A stretch of 64,000 nt of DNA from Nostoc sp. 106C (GCF_002154725.1 NZ_MTAW01000114.1:1-64000); one strand, 5' to 3'; shown: positions 1-8,819, numbered from the stretch's first letter. Made by a program: numbers and translations. Notes: a model not told the origin generated them from the sequence alone.

Positions 1-1600
1 CTTTGAATTCTTGTAAAAGTTGCCCTTGCAAGTTCCACAACCGCGCTGTTTTGTCCCAAGATGCAGTGGCGATAGTTTTGCCGTCCGGGCTGAAACTCAG
101 GCTTAAGACACTGTCCTGATGCCCTTTGAATTCTTGTAAAAGTTGCCCTTGCAAATTCCACAACCGTGCCGTATTGTCAGCAGATGCGGTGGCGATAGTT
201 TTGCCGTCGGGGTTGAAACTCACACTTAAGACATTGGCCTTATGTCCTTGGAATTCTTGTAAAAGTTGACCTTGCAGATTCCACAACCGCGCTGAATTGT
301 CAAAGGTGGTGGCGATGGTTTTGCCGTCGGGGCTGAAGCTCACACTATAGAAGCTCTGATGACCTTTGAATTCTTGTAAAAGTTGCCCTTGCAGGTTCCA
401 TAACCGTGCTGTTTTGTCAGATGAACCGGTGGCGATGGTTTTGCCGTCGGGGCTGAAACTTACACTTAAGACACTGTCCTGATGCCCTTTAAATTCTTGT
501 AAAAGTTGCCCTTGCAGGTTCCATAACCGTGCTGTTTTGTCAGATGAACCGGTGGCGATGGTTTTGCCGTCGGGGCTGAAACTTACACTTAAGACACTGT
601 CCTGATGCCCTTTAAATTCTTGTAAAAGTTGCCCTTGCAGGTTCCATAATCGTGCTGTTTTGTCAGATGAACCGGTGGCGATGGTTTTGCCGTCGGGACT
701 GAAACTTACACTTAAGACACTGGACTGATGCCCTTTAAATTCTTGTAAAAGTTGCCCTTGCAGGTTCCACAACCGTGCTGTTTTGTCCGGAGATGCGGTG
801 GCGATAGTTTTGCCGTCGGGGTTGAAATTCACACTGAAAACACTGGACTGATGCCCTTTGAATTCTTGTAAAAGTTGCCCTTGCAAGTTCCACAACCGCG
901 CTGTTTTGTCATGAGATGCGGTGGCGATAGTTTTGCCGTCGGGGCTGAAACTCACACTTAAGACACCGCCCTGATGCCCTGTGAATTCTTGTAAAAGTTG
1001 CCCTTGCAAGTTCCACAACCGCGCTGTATCGTCATCTGAGGCAGTGGCGATGGTTTTGCCGTCAGGGCTGAACCTCACACTAGTGACACCACCTTGATGC
1101 CCTTTGAATTCTTGTAAAAGTTGTCCTTGCAAGTTCCACAACCGCGCTGTTTTATCTAATGAGGCGGTAGCAATGGTTTTGCCGTCGGGGCTGAAACTCA
1201 CACTAGTGACACCGCCCTGATGCCCTGTGAATTCTTGTAAAAGTTGCCCTTTCAGGTTCCACACCCACGCTGTTTTGTCCCAAGATGCGGTAGCAATGGT
1301 TTTGCCATCGGGGCTGAAACTCACACTAGTGAGACTGTCCTGATGCCCTTTGAATTCTTGTAAAAGTTGTCCTTGCAGGTTCCACAACCGCGCTGTTTTA
1401 TCTAATGAGGCGGTAGCAATGGTTTTACCGTCGGGGCTGAAACTCACACTAGTGACAATGTCCTGATGCCCTATGAATTCTTGTAAAAGCTGCCCTTGTA
1501 GGTTCCACAACCGCGCTGTCTTGTCCCAAGATGTGGTGGCGATGGTTTTGCCGTCAGGGCTGAAACTCATACTATAGACACCGTCCTGATGCCCGTGAAA
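1..1600 (-). repeat. Tandem 123-bp units encoding WD40 blades
   Basis: The core aattcttgtaaaagttg recurs at 6, 129, 252, 369, 492, 615, 738, 861, 984, 1107, 1230, 1353 and 1476. The period is 123 bp (41 codons), except one 117-bp unit between 252 and 369. Each unit reads on the minus strand as a WD40 blade with FSPDGKTIATAS and KTARLWNLQGQLLQEF motifs. The units at 369, 492 and 615 are almost identical in DNA, which points to recent amplification or gene conversion. The array continues past the left edge. Confidence 0.95.
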
Positions 1601-4600
1601 CTGGTTACGTTCTTTAATATTGCTAAGGATGGTATACAAAGCATAAATCGGACTAAAAGCTGGATATTTTTCTATTGGGCGGCCATCTTTAACAATATTT
1701 TTCAACTCTTTACCACTGTGCATTGCCGACATCAGCGATTCTAACTCGGCATATTCAAATTGTCTTAAGGCATTAACTCCCGCCCGTTCTAAGTTTGTAC
1801 CTTGTAGTGCTTCTTTTTGTGCTGCTTCTGCGGCAATTTTTGCGCTTTGTGCTTGTGTCAGGCTTGCTTGTGCTTGCTTCAAAATCTCATCAGCTTGTCT
1901 AGCTTTTAATTCTGCTTCTTTTTGTTGTGTTTCTGCCAGTTTTACTTTATCTTCAGCATCTTTTACATTTGCGTTAGCCGTTTTAATTCTCTCTTCTGCT
2001 TGGACGTTTTTCTCTTGTAATGTTCCTGCTTGCTGATTTACCTTTTCTAAATCTGCTTTAGCAGTTAACAAGTTTAGCTCTGCCTGTTGCGTCACCTGTT
2101 CTGCTAATTTTGATTTATCTTCTGCGGTTTTTTGAGTTTTTAATGCCTCTTGATAGTTTGTTTCTAAACCTTTCTTTTTATTTTCTAAGTCTTGTGCTTT
2201 TTTCTGAATTTCTCCCAGTCGCTTTTCTGTTTGTCGCTTTTGTAAATTTACATTTTCTAGATTGGTATTCGCTTCTGCCATTTTTGCAAGTGAGTCTTGC
2301 TTTCCTACATTTGCAATATTTGCTTCCCTAATTTTATTAAATGCATACAAAGCAGATAAACCCGCAGCCACTAATAAAACTATTGCCAAACCAGAACTCA
2401 TCGCTAATCTATTACGCCCTTTCTTAATTTTATGTTCAGCTTCCCGGTTAGCATCGGCTAATACCTTCTTTGCCGCTTGTTCACGTTGTAAATTTTCCTC
2501 TGCTTGCAAACGTTGCTCACGTTCTCTTGCTAATTCTTCTAATAAATCATTTCCTTGCTGCTGGCGAATCAAATCAACTAAATAATCATGCACCAATTGA
2601 TAACGTTCTGCTGGCGATTCTTGTAACAGCAATACCAAACCAGATTTAACAAAAATCTCCAACACCAAATCTAATTCCTCGGCTACTCCCAAATCTACGG
2701 CTAACTCAGCTTTAGTCTTTAGCGGGCGTGTCCCATTTTCATCAGTTAATAAATATAAAACTAATCTCGCAGTTCGTTCATTACCTGCACCACAATCTTT
2801 AATTACTTCCTCTAAAAATCGCTCAACTAGTTTTTCTTTAGTTCCCGCCTGACGATACTTTGCTAAAGTCGTAATTTTCTCAGTTTGCAATTGCGTCCCC
2901 ACAATTTGCAACTCAATCGGGCGTACTTCCCCAATATCACCCGCCAAATCTATTACTAATTCATCAATCAGGTTAGGCTCTAAATAAAAGTGTGTTTTCT
3001 CTGTCAAACTCTGAATTACTGTCTTAGCATCTGCGGGTGAAAAATTACCCAAGTAATAACGAATATTTTTATCGAGAATATTATTATTAATAACTTTTAA
3101 ATCAAATATCCGGTCTAATTCTAATAAATAATGTAAATAATCTTCCCGCAATGATAGAATCACCTTCACAAAAAGGATATCTAAGCAGACGCGCAGAAAT
3201 TCATAAAAAGGTCGCCTTTGCGCTTGGTCTTTATAAACAAAGAAAAACTCTTCAAATTGGTCAAAAATTAAAACTGTTAACAAATTCCGTTCTGCATTGT
3301 TCCGCAACTGCGCTAATATATCTGCCGCTGAAGTTAGATATATTCCCCGCAACCTCTCAACACTTTCTACTAACCTCCTTCCCAATATCCCCACCCAATC
3401 TGTATAACTTCGCAACAGAATAGGTAAAGCATCTCGCTCACCAATTGCTTGCTGTTGCAACGCTGGTATTAATCCCCCCTGCAAAATAGAACTTTTCCCT
3501 ACTCCCGACTGTCCATGAATTACAGTTAATTTATGTTCAGTCCCGCTAACTCTTTCGCGTAACCGCCTAACATCCTGTACTCGGCTAGAAACTGCAATTT
3601 CTTGAGCAATTGTTTCTGTATTTTCTGTTTGTACCTGTGCAGGGTTAATTGCCTGTCGCTGCGGGTTAAGATAAGATGCACCAATAAAAGCACGAAAACC
3701 ATATTGCTGTTCAGTTTGTAATCGCTCTTGCTTGAGATGAAAAGCATCTAAATATCTAGCTTGCTCAAAGTAAAGTTCACGCAATCTCTCCAAAATCGAG
3801 ATATATAATTGCGGGTTGTACTGCGGATTACTTTCTGATTTTGCCTGTTCTAAGCTACTAATTTCTGCTTCTACTTGTCCTAAACCCCGTTGCGCACGAG
3901 CCAACAAAACCCGATAAAAACTATGCTCATGGGTTTGTAATATCATGTCCGGTTGATTACTTACTAAACCCGATGAACCCCACCCCGCCAAAGCGGCGCT
4001 TTGTCTCCCCTCCCCGCAGGCGGGGAGGGGATTAAGGGGTGGGGTAAAAGCGTACTGCATCCCCACGGAAATCGCTATATTTAATACTTCCAGCGCTTGT
4101 TCTGCAAATTGCTGCGCCTCTTCCCATCGTGACTGCTGTAGCGCTACCTGTGCCAAAAAACCGTAATCTTCAGCTAGCTGTCGCGGTGTACCATAATCTT
4201 GATGCAGTATTAAAGATTGTTCCGCAAGGCTTTGTAGATCGCTCCATGCTTGTAAGCTGCGCAGCACTTCACCCAATTTACTAATATATTGAGCAATTAA
4301 ATCTGGCTTTTCTGCTTCTTCAAAAATCTCAATAGCTTGCTGAAAATAATTTCTCGCTGCTTGCCAATAGCCTTGATTTTCTACCGAATTAATACTAGCC
4401 TTGCGTTGATATGCTAAAGCGATATGCGCTAATAATATACCTTGCCGTTCTACATCATTACTTTGTCGCCAAAAATTCAAACTTTGCTGATACTGTGCTA
4501 AAGCCGAATCTATGCGATCGTGTAAATAATCATGCAAACCAAGTACAAATTCGAGACTTGCTTGAATTGCTGAGTCTAAAACTTGCTGGCGACTTTGTAA

Positions 4601-5161
4601 ATCCTGATGAGCAATTGTTAATTCCCAACAAATTTGCGGATTGGGGATAACATCACCAGCAAATATCTCATCAGTTTTTTGCCGCAGAAACTCTATTAAA
4701 TTATTACTAGTATTATTAAAAGTAATCGTCGTCGCCCAATTATCCAAATCTGCTGCCAAGCGAATCATCTTTTGCAGAACTTGGTCATTAATCCACAACA
4801 ATATAGGAAAAGGAAAGTTTTTTCTAAACTCTTCCCTAACTTGGTTAGCCGCAGTCAGAACCGTATCAATATCTTTAACCGATTCCAAACCAAAAACCAT
4901 TAATGCTGGTGGTTGTTCATCTCCCAGTTGTTCTTTAATAGCTGTGTAAAGCGTTCTCACCGATGCAGGTAAAGTAATTTCGCGGATTTTCACCGGAGAT
5001 AATTGGTGGAGGCGTTGCACTATGCGCTGACGCAAATCATCATAATTACAGCGCAGTAAAATCAGCGAAAATTCACCTTCAGAAAAGGTAATCGCTCTTA
5101 CCAGAGTTTGTAATGATCTTTCGTTATCAACGTCTAAATTTTCTATTTCTTCATGACTCAT
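1..5161 (-). CDS. nSTAND-like NTPase with TPR-like, coiled-coil and WD40 repeats (partial, 3' end outside window)
   Basis: The reading frame is open from ATG at 5161 to the left edge (1720 codons) with no stop. The order is: an N-terminal region (about 1-160) that resembles a P-loop-type fold but shows no Walker A; a helical TPR-like stretch (about 200-500); an NTPase with Walker A GQSGVGKSS at 550-558 and Walker B LIFDQFEEF around D634, the DQFEE form typical of nSTAND1; a single hydrophobic segment at about 921-945; a long Glu/Lys/Gln/Ala coiled coil (about 945-1150); then at least 13 WD40 units from about residue 1185. In known STAND proteins the repeats sense a ligand and the NTPase drives oligomerisation. 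The hydrophobic segment suggests membrane anchoring. It lies 108 bp downstream of an AAA ATPase gene on the same strand, so the two may be co-transcribed. The effector and ligand cannot be told from the sequence. Confidence 0.85.
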   Translation of the reverse strand, partial: MSHEEIENLDVDNERSLQTLVRAITFSEGEFSLILLRCNYDDLRQRIVQRLHQLSPVKIREITLPASVRTLYTAIKEQLGDEQPPALMVFGLESVKDIDTVLTAANQVREEFRKNFPFPILLWINDQVLQKMIRLAADLDNWATTITFNNTSNNLIEFLRQKTDEIFAGDVIPNPQICWELTIAHQDLQSRQQVLDSAIQASLEFVLGLHDYLHDRIDSALAQYQQSLNFWRQSNDVERQGILLAHIALAYQRKASINSVENQGYWQAARNYFQQAIEIFEEAEKPDLIAQYISKLGEVLRSLQAWSDLQSLAEQSLILHQDYGTPRQLAEDYGFLAQVALQQSRWEEAQQFAEQALEVLNIAISVGMQYAFTPPLNPLPACGEGRQSAALAGWGSSGLVSNQPDMILQTHEHSFYRVLLARAQRGLGQVEAEISSLEQAKSESNPQYNPQLYISILERLRELYFEQARYLDAFHLKQERLQTEQQYGFRAFIGASYLNPQRQAINPAQVQTENTETIAQEIAVSSRVQDVRRLRERVSGTEHKLTVIHGQSGVGKSSILQGGLIPALQQQAIGERDALPILLRSYTDWVGILGRRLVESVERLRGIYLTSAADILAQLRNNAERNLLTVLIFDQFEEFFFVYKDQAQRRPFYEFLRVCLDILFVKVILSLREDYLHYLLELDRIFDLKVINNNILDKNIRYYLGNFSPADAKTVIQSLTEKTHFYLEPNLIDELVIDLAGDIGEVRPIELQIVGTQLQTEKITTLAKYRQAGTKEKLVERFLEEVIKDCGAGNERTARLVLYLLTDENGTRPLKTKAELAVDLGVAEELDLVLEIFVKSGLVLLLQESPAERYQLVHDYLVDLIRQQQGNDLLEELAREREQRLQAEENLQREQAAKKVLADANREAEHKIKKGRNRLAMSSGLAIVLLVAAGLSALYAFNKIREANIANVGKQDSLAKMAEANTNLENVNLQKRQTEKRLGEIQKKAQDLENKKKGLETNYQEALKTQKTAEDKSKLAEQVTQQAELNLLTAKADLEKVNQQAGTLQEKNVQAEERIKTANANVKDAEDKVKLAETQQKEAELKARQADEILKQAQASLTQAQSAKIAAEAAQKEALQGTNLERAGVNALRQFEYAELESLMSAMHSGKELKNIVKDGRPIEKYPAFSPIYALYTILSNIKERNQFHGHQDGVYSMSFSPDGKTIATTSWDKTARLWNLQGQLLQEFIGHQDIVTSVSFSPDGKTIATASLDKTARLWNLQGQLLQEFKGHQDSLTSVSFSPDGKTIATASWDKTAWVWNLKGQLLQEFTGHQGGVTSVSFSPDGKTIATASLDKTARLWNLQGQLLQEFKGHQGGVTSVRFSPDGKTIATASDDDTARLWNLQGQLLQEFTGHQGGVLSVSFSPDGKTIATASHDKTARLWNLQGQLLQEFKGHQSSVFSVNFNPDGKTIATASPDKTARLWNLQGQLLQEFKGHQSSVLSVSFSPDGKTIATGSSDKTARLWNLQGQLLQEFKGHQDSVLSVSFSPDGKTIATGSSDKTARLWNLQGQLLQEFKGHQDSVLSVSFSPDGKTIATGSSDKTARLWNLQGQLLQEFKGHQSFYSVSFSPDGKTIATTFDNSARLWNLQGQLLQEFQGHKANVLSVSFNPDGKTIATASADNTARLWNLQGQLLQEFKGHQDSVLSLSFSPDGKTIATASWDKTARLWNLQGQLLQEFK
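3943..4050. repeat. Palindromic repeat element inserted in frame in the nSTAND gene
   Basis: The segment contains nested inverted repeats (CCCCACCCC with GGGGTGGGG, and CCCCTCCCCG with CGGGGAGGGG) and a tail ATGTCCGGTT that matches the ends of the dispersed repeats near 6675-6865 and 11670-11805. On the minus strand it is read through without a stop as a Pro/Gly/Ala-rich linker (FTPPLNPLPACGEGRQS and onward), unlike the helical sequence on both sides. It therefore looks like a mobile palindromic element tolerated inside a protein. Confidence 0.7.
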
Positions 5162-5210
5162 AACATAATGATTTATTTAGTAGGATGGGCATTGCCTACA
5201 TTTGTGATTT

Positions 5211-5243
5211 AGATCCCCGACTTCTTGAAGAAGTCGGGGATCT
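5211..5243. repeat. Perfect 16-bp palindrome with 1-nt spacer
   Basis: AGATCCCCGACTTCTT (5211-5226) is followed by one G and its exact reverse complement (5228-5243). It sits in the 108-bp gap between the AAA ATPase stop and the nSTAND start. A near-identical core (GATTCCCGACTTTTT) forms a second perfect palindrome at 11628-11662, so this is a dispersed repeat. As RNA it would form a strong hairpin; there is no T tract after it on the minus strand, so attenuation or processing is as likely as termination. Confidence 0.85.
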
Positions 5244-5269
5244 AAGCAGCAGAGTTTGTGATGCATCAT

Positions 5270-6571
5270 TCATAACCGAAATTCTTTCGCCTCTATCAAA
5301 ATTGGATTGATATCAAACCAAGAACCATCCTCATCCCGATATTCAAATACAAACATACTGCGAAGCAAAAGTTCGTATTTTTCATGTCCTCTAAAGCTTT
5401 TATCTTGCGCTACCTCACGCAATGATTGCCATTCATCAGGTGTAATCCCTAAAGTTAGCTCATTGCGGCGTTGTTTAATTACGCTTTCTACGCAATCATG
5501 CGAAAGCGGTGGATCTTCTCTTTGCAAACAACGAAACAACAGCATCAACAAGTTACGCAGATGTCCACCGCTAACTCGGCAAATTCGTTCTAATGTATCT
5601 GGACTGTCAAAAACCTGAGTAATTAAATTTTGGCTTTGTTCCCAACTTACCCCAGGAAAAGCCCTAACCATAATCATCTTTTGCAATAACGTAATTCCCT
5701 GTTGAGCATCAGAACTATCTCGTAACTGCACCGGAACCATCGGTAAAACTTTTGGGTCTACGCCAAAGCGATTGGTTAACCTGCCCAAAGCGTTAGAAAA
5801 TACTAAAACTAGGGGAATTGTATAAATAACATGACAATTTAGCTGGTTTAACTGTTCACCGCGTTCGACAAACAAATATTCTGGCTGGTAATAACCCGAA
5901 GGCTTCAAAGAATTATCAACTCGGTCAAGATTATCGACAATTACCACCAATCCGGCTTTACCTTTCTCCTTCAGCTTGTCTCTAGCAGGCTGGAGTAATT
6001 CTTTATTAATTGCTTCTAAAATTCCATTAGTGCGCGGTTCTAGATATTGGCGCAACTGACTACGAAGCTTTGGGCTATCTTTAGTTTTAGCAGTAATCTT
6101 AGCAATCCCCGCCGATAGTTCAACTTCCGAAAGTTCCATCGGTGTAAGTAATAAATCGGTGATTTCCTTAAATAAATTTTGGAAATAACCTGGTTTGATA
6201 TTAATTTTTATTGCTTCCAGACTTTGACTTACCTCACGAGCTATAGCTAATAAAATATCTGTAACATCAACATCTGCCATATCCAGGCTGTGGCTAGACT
6301 CAAAATAAACTACATGAAATCCCTGCTGTTCTAACTCTGCCTTTAATCGCAGTAATTCGGTAGACTTGCCACAACCGATATGTCCCGTAAATAATTGGCA
6401 GGTTGGCTCCTCTGGTGAAAGGCGGGTGATAGTTCGCCCTAATTCCTCAATAATCTTCGCACCCCGCACTTTAGAAAAATCAATATAATACTGCCGATCC
6501 TCTGCTTTGCTGACAACCAAAGTCTTGCTGGGGTTGGACGCCTGAAAAAACTTCTTTAAATCCAGTTTCAT
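5270..6571 (-). CDS. AAA/P-loop ATPase upstream of the nSTAND-WD40 gene
   Basis: This 433-residue soluble P-loop ATPase has Walker A GHIGCGKST at 63-71 and Walker B VVIVDNLDRV at 209-218 (D213). After these comes a sensor-like region (HVIYTIPLVL) and a helical C-terminal half with a SGGHLRNLL motif of the kind seen in the lid of AAA/Orc- or KAP-like ATPases. No TM segment is visible. The start is the ATG at 6571. It is the first gene of a probable two-gene unit with the giant nSTAND-WD40 gene. The exact family is uncertain. A partner role such as regulating or loading the large STAND protein is inference from gene order only. Confidence 0.8.
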   Translation of the reverse strand: MKLDLKKFFQASNPSKTLVVSKAEDRQYYIDFSKVRGAKIIEELGRTITRLSPEEPTCQLFTGHIGCGKSTELLRLKAELEQQGFHVVYFESSHSLDMADVDVTDILLAIAREVSQSLEAIKINIKPGYFQNLFKEITDLLLTPMELSEVELSAGIAKITAKTKDSPKLRSQLRQYLEPRTNGILEAINKELLQPARDKLKEKGKAGLVVIVDNLDRVDNSLKPSGYYQPEYLFVERGEQLNQLNCHVIYTIPLVLVFSNALGRLTNRFGVDPKVLPMVPVQLRDSSDAQQGITLLQKMIMVRAFPGVSWEQSQNLITQVFDSPDTLERICRVSGGHLRNLLMLLFRCLQREDPPLSHDCVESVIKQRRNELTLGITPDEWQSLREVAQDKSFRGHEKYELLLRSMFVFEYRDEDGSWFDINPILIEAKEFRL

Positions 6572-6654
6572 GACAAATCACCCGAATCAGCTTGATACTA
6601 CTGCCCATTTCAGTGATTATACAAATGACTCAGCCACGCTTACGGAAAAGAGCG

Positions 6655-6870
6655 ATTGGGAATTGAAGGTTATATGATGTCCGGCAAATTACCCTTAATA
6701 TGTCATTGCGAGCGGAACGAAGTGGAGCGTTCGCCGAAGGCGTTCTCGCAGTGAAGCAATCACAAGGACTCTGCGATTGCTTCACTTCGTACCCTTCGAG
6801 AACGCCTGCCGTAGGATGCCCGAAGGGCTGTAGGGCGAACGCAATGACGGGCATTTGAACGGACATGATA
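6655..6870. repeat. Dispersed non-coding repeat, about 200 bp
   Basis: The segment starts with GATGTCCGGCAAATTA and ends with TTGAACGGACATGATATTA, an inverted pair (ATGTCCG / CGGACAT). Its interior is made of short imperfect palindromes such as CATTGCGAGCGGAACGAAG, GCGATTGCTTCACTTCG and GCAATGAC. A shorter member with the same ends and interior lies at 11669-11806, and one end appears inside the gene at 3948. It contains an open frame on the minus strand, but the composition is that of a repeat, not a protein. Confidence 0.75.
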
Positions 6871-7282
6871 TTAGTCCTCAGTAGGGCGAGCATCGCCTAC
6901 CAAAACCCGGATATAGTCGGCATGACCTAGATAAATTTACAAATATTTATATGCCATTTGTTAAAAAAATCTGACATTAATCTCTCACCAAAGTAATCCT
7001 AATTGTTGATCCTACATTTAGAAATTTACTTCTTTGACTAAACACCACTTTTTTATGGGAGTTTCCATCCCTCTATCTACAATAATTCTCAGCAACATCT
7101 GACTATAAATATCACTAATTTATGTGGAATTAATAGAAATTAGCGGTAAACATATCGGGATAGGTAACTTATAAAACTCTATATAAAAACCCTATTGACT
7201 CTTAAAAAATATAAGTCTAACGTGATAATTAAGTCCTCTCAAGGACGACTCACAATGCATCAGCAAGTTAGGAGGTTTTCCT
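6871..7282 (+). promoter_or_regulatory. AT-rich leader upstream of the Csp-like gene, with a candidate promoter
   Basis: No gene is visible in these 412 bases. TTGACT at 7195-7200 followed 17 nt later by TAACGT (7218-7223) could be a promoter, but the -10 match is weak; GATAAT at 7224-7229 is a better hexamer at poor spacing. An imperfect dyad GACT/AGTC lies between them (7197-7217), which might be an operator for a metal sensor. A clear Shine-Dalgarno (AGGAGG at 7270-7275) precedes the ATG at 7283. Confidence 0.3.
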
Positions 7283-7660
7283 ATGATGATGATGATGATG
7301 AACGAATCCATGACAACTGAAATGCAAACTTGCATGGACGCTTGCATGGAATGTCATAAAATGTGCATGGAAACCATGACCCACTGTATGTCCATGTCTA
7401 AAGGCAAACAGATGGACATGAACATGATGAGCATGATGGGCATGATGCGCGACTGCGCTGAAATGTGCATGATGTGCATGAACATGATGATGAGTGGTTC
7501 CGAATTCATGGGACGCACTTGTATGCTATGTGCAGAAATGTGCGATCGCTGTGCAATGGCTTGTGAACAAATGAGCGACGATTCTAAAATGATGGAATGC
7601 GCCGCAGCTTGCCGTAAGTGTGCAGAATCTTGCCGTTCTATGCAAATGATGCCTGCTTAA
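7283..7660 (+). CDS. Four-helix-bundle copper-binding protein, Csp-like (DUF326 type)
   Basis: This 125-residue protein has about 40 Met and 17 Cys. The Cys are spaced along helices as CxxxC and CxxC patterns (TCMDACMECHKMC; CAEMCMMC; CMLCAEMCDRC; CAAACRKCAESC). This matches the copper-storage protein (Csp1/Csp3) and DUF326 four-helix bundles that hold many Cu(I) ions on inward-facing cysteines. No signal peptide is visible, so it is probably cytosolic, as with Csp3. The start is a run of six ATG codons 7 nt after a strong AGGAGG, so the exact Met is uncertain but hardly matters. The role in copper buffering is inferred from the family. Confidence 0.85.
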   Translation: MMMMMMNESMTTEMQTCMDACMECHKMCMETMTHCMSMSKGKQMDMNMMSMMGMMRDCAEMCMMCMNMMMSGSEFMGRTCMLCAEMCDRCAMACEQMSDDSKMMECAAACRKCAESCRSMQMMPA

Positions 7661-7698
7661 CTTCAATAACCAGCAGAAGTTTCTCTGCAACCTAATAT

Positions 7699-7733
7699 TC
7701 AAGCGCTCAGGCTCAAAAAGTCTGGGCGCTTGA
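7699..7733 (+). terminator. Hairpin after the Csp-like gene
   Basis: TCAAGCGC at 7699-7706 pairs with GCGCTTGA at 7726-7733, with an additional CAG/CTG step inside and a short A-rich loop. It lies 39 bases after the stop codon. The downstream run is only moderately T-rich, so termination may be imperfect. Confidence 0.55.
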
Positions 7734-7941
7734 AGTATATTTATGGTTATGGGGTACATCTTATTTTGGAAGCAACAGGTTAAAACGAAAAATCCCAACC
7801 TAACAAAAACATTTTTTAGCTAAACAGTCTGCACAGGCTGGCTTAGTTTATTTAGCTTTAGGCTTTTAGCCTGAGAGCAACTGATACGATGTAGGTTGTC
7901 ATGAAATACTTGTGCTGCGGATGACTTACAAATAAACGCAG

Positions 7942-8739
7942 ATGAAACACCTTAAATCGCGTTCTCAAGATTTGCGGAGTTTGTTTGAGAACAACATCAC
8001 GATTGAATACGTAGCAGAACCCCTCAAAGCAGTTTCAGGTGAAGCAGAAGTAACAGAGGTGCTGCATTGGATGCAAGCACGGGATTTTGATGTGGTTGGT
8101 GTGGAGTCGGAAGATAGTATTAGCGGTTATGTAGAACGCATCAGCTTAATGAAAGCCACATCAGGTAAGTGCAGTAATTATCAGCGAGTGTTTCATCCTA
8201 AAGAACTTATCGCTATTTCCACTCCACTGATGAAATTGCTACCAATTCTGCAACAAACTCCCCGATTATTTGTGCTTGACTGCAATCAAGTAACAGGAAT
8301 TATTACCTGTGGCGATTTGCAAAAAGCACCTGCACGAATGCTGCTGTTTGGTTTAGTAACGTTGCTAGAGATGAATCTGCTGCGGCTGGTGCGGCTTTAC
8401 TATCCTCAAGATTCCTGGCAGAAAGTTCTCAAACCAGAACGTTTACGAGTTGCTCAACGACTATGGCAAGAAAGCCAAGAAAGAAACGAAGCCACAGATT
8501 TGTTAGATTATCTGCAATTTTGCGATAAACGAGAGTTAGTTTTAAATCAACCAGAACTTCTTGAGCAACTTGGACTAAAATCAAAGCGATTTGGAGAGCG
8601 TTTTCTCAAGTCTGCCGAACAGCTACGCAACCGATTGGCGCACGCGCAAAATTTAGTCAGTGGTTCCTCTTGGATAGACTTAATTTCTTTAGCAGAAGCG
8701 ATGGAAACATTATTAATCCGTTGTGAGGAAATTGAGTGA
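7942..8739 (+). CDS. CBS-domain-like protein with C-terminal HEPN-type motif
   Basis: This 265-residue soluble protein starts with ATG at 7942. Residues 20-135 read like a pair of degenerate CBS modules (ITIEYVAEPL; FDVVGVES; RLFVLDCNQVTGIITCGDLQ). The rest is all helical and ends with LRNRLAHAQ, an Rx4H motif (R229, H234) of the HEPN superfamily, whose members are often RNases or nucleotidyltransferase partners in TA and defence systems. It is transcribed in the same direction as the Lgt-like gene but separated by about 190 bp that include repeat DNA. I do not recognise a named family. An adenine-nucleotide-sensing RNase is possible but not shown. Confidence 0.7.
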   Translation: MKHLKSRSQDLRSLFENNITIEYVAEPLKAVSGEAEVTEVLHWMQARDFDVVGVESEDSISGYVERISLMKATSGKCSNYQRVFHPKELIAISTPLMKLLPILQQTPRLFVLDCNQVTGIITCGDLQKAPARMLLFGLVTLLEMNLLRLVRLYYPQDSWQKVLKPERLRVAQRLWQESQERNEATDLLDYLQFCDKRELVLNQPELLEQLGLKSKRFGERFLKSAEQLRNRLAHAQNLVSGSSWIDLISLAEAMETLLIRCEEIE

Positions 8740-8819
8740 TAATATGACGACTGGTACACTTTGCGGCATTTTTCACTTGAGTAAACCACAAGCGTAAGGG
8801 CACAAATAAGCTAATAATC

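Noticed and set aside
1-1600. Regular repeat array that could be taken for a CRISPR array
   Set aside because: The period is 123 bp with no unique spacers and the array is in frame as WD40 blades of a large protein.
6630-6893. Open frame of 87 codons on the minus strand
   Set aside because: It lies entirely in a dispersed palindromic repeat and its Arg/Ser/Ala composition follows from the repeat.
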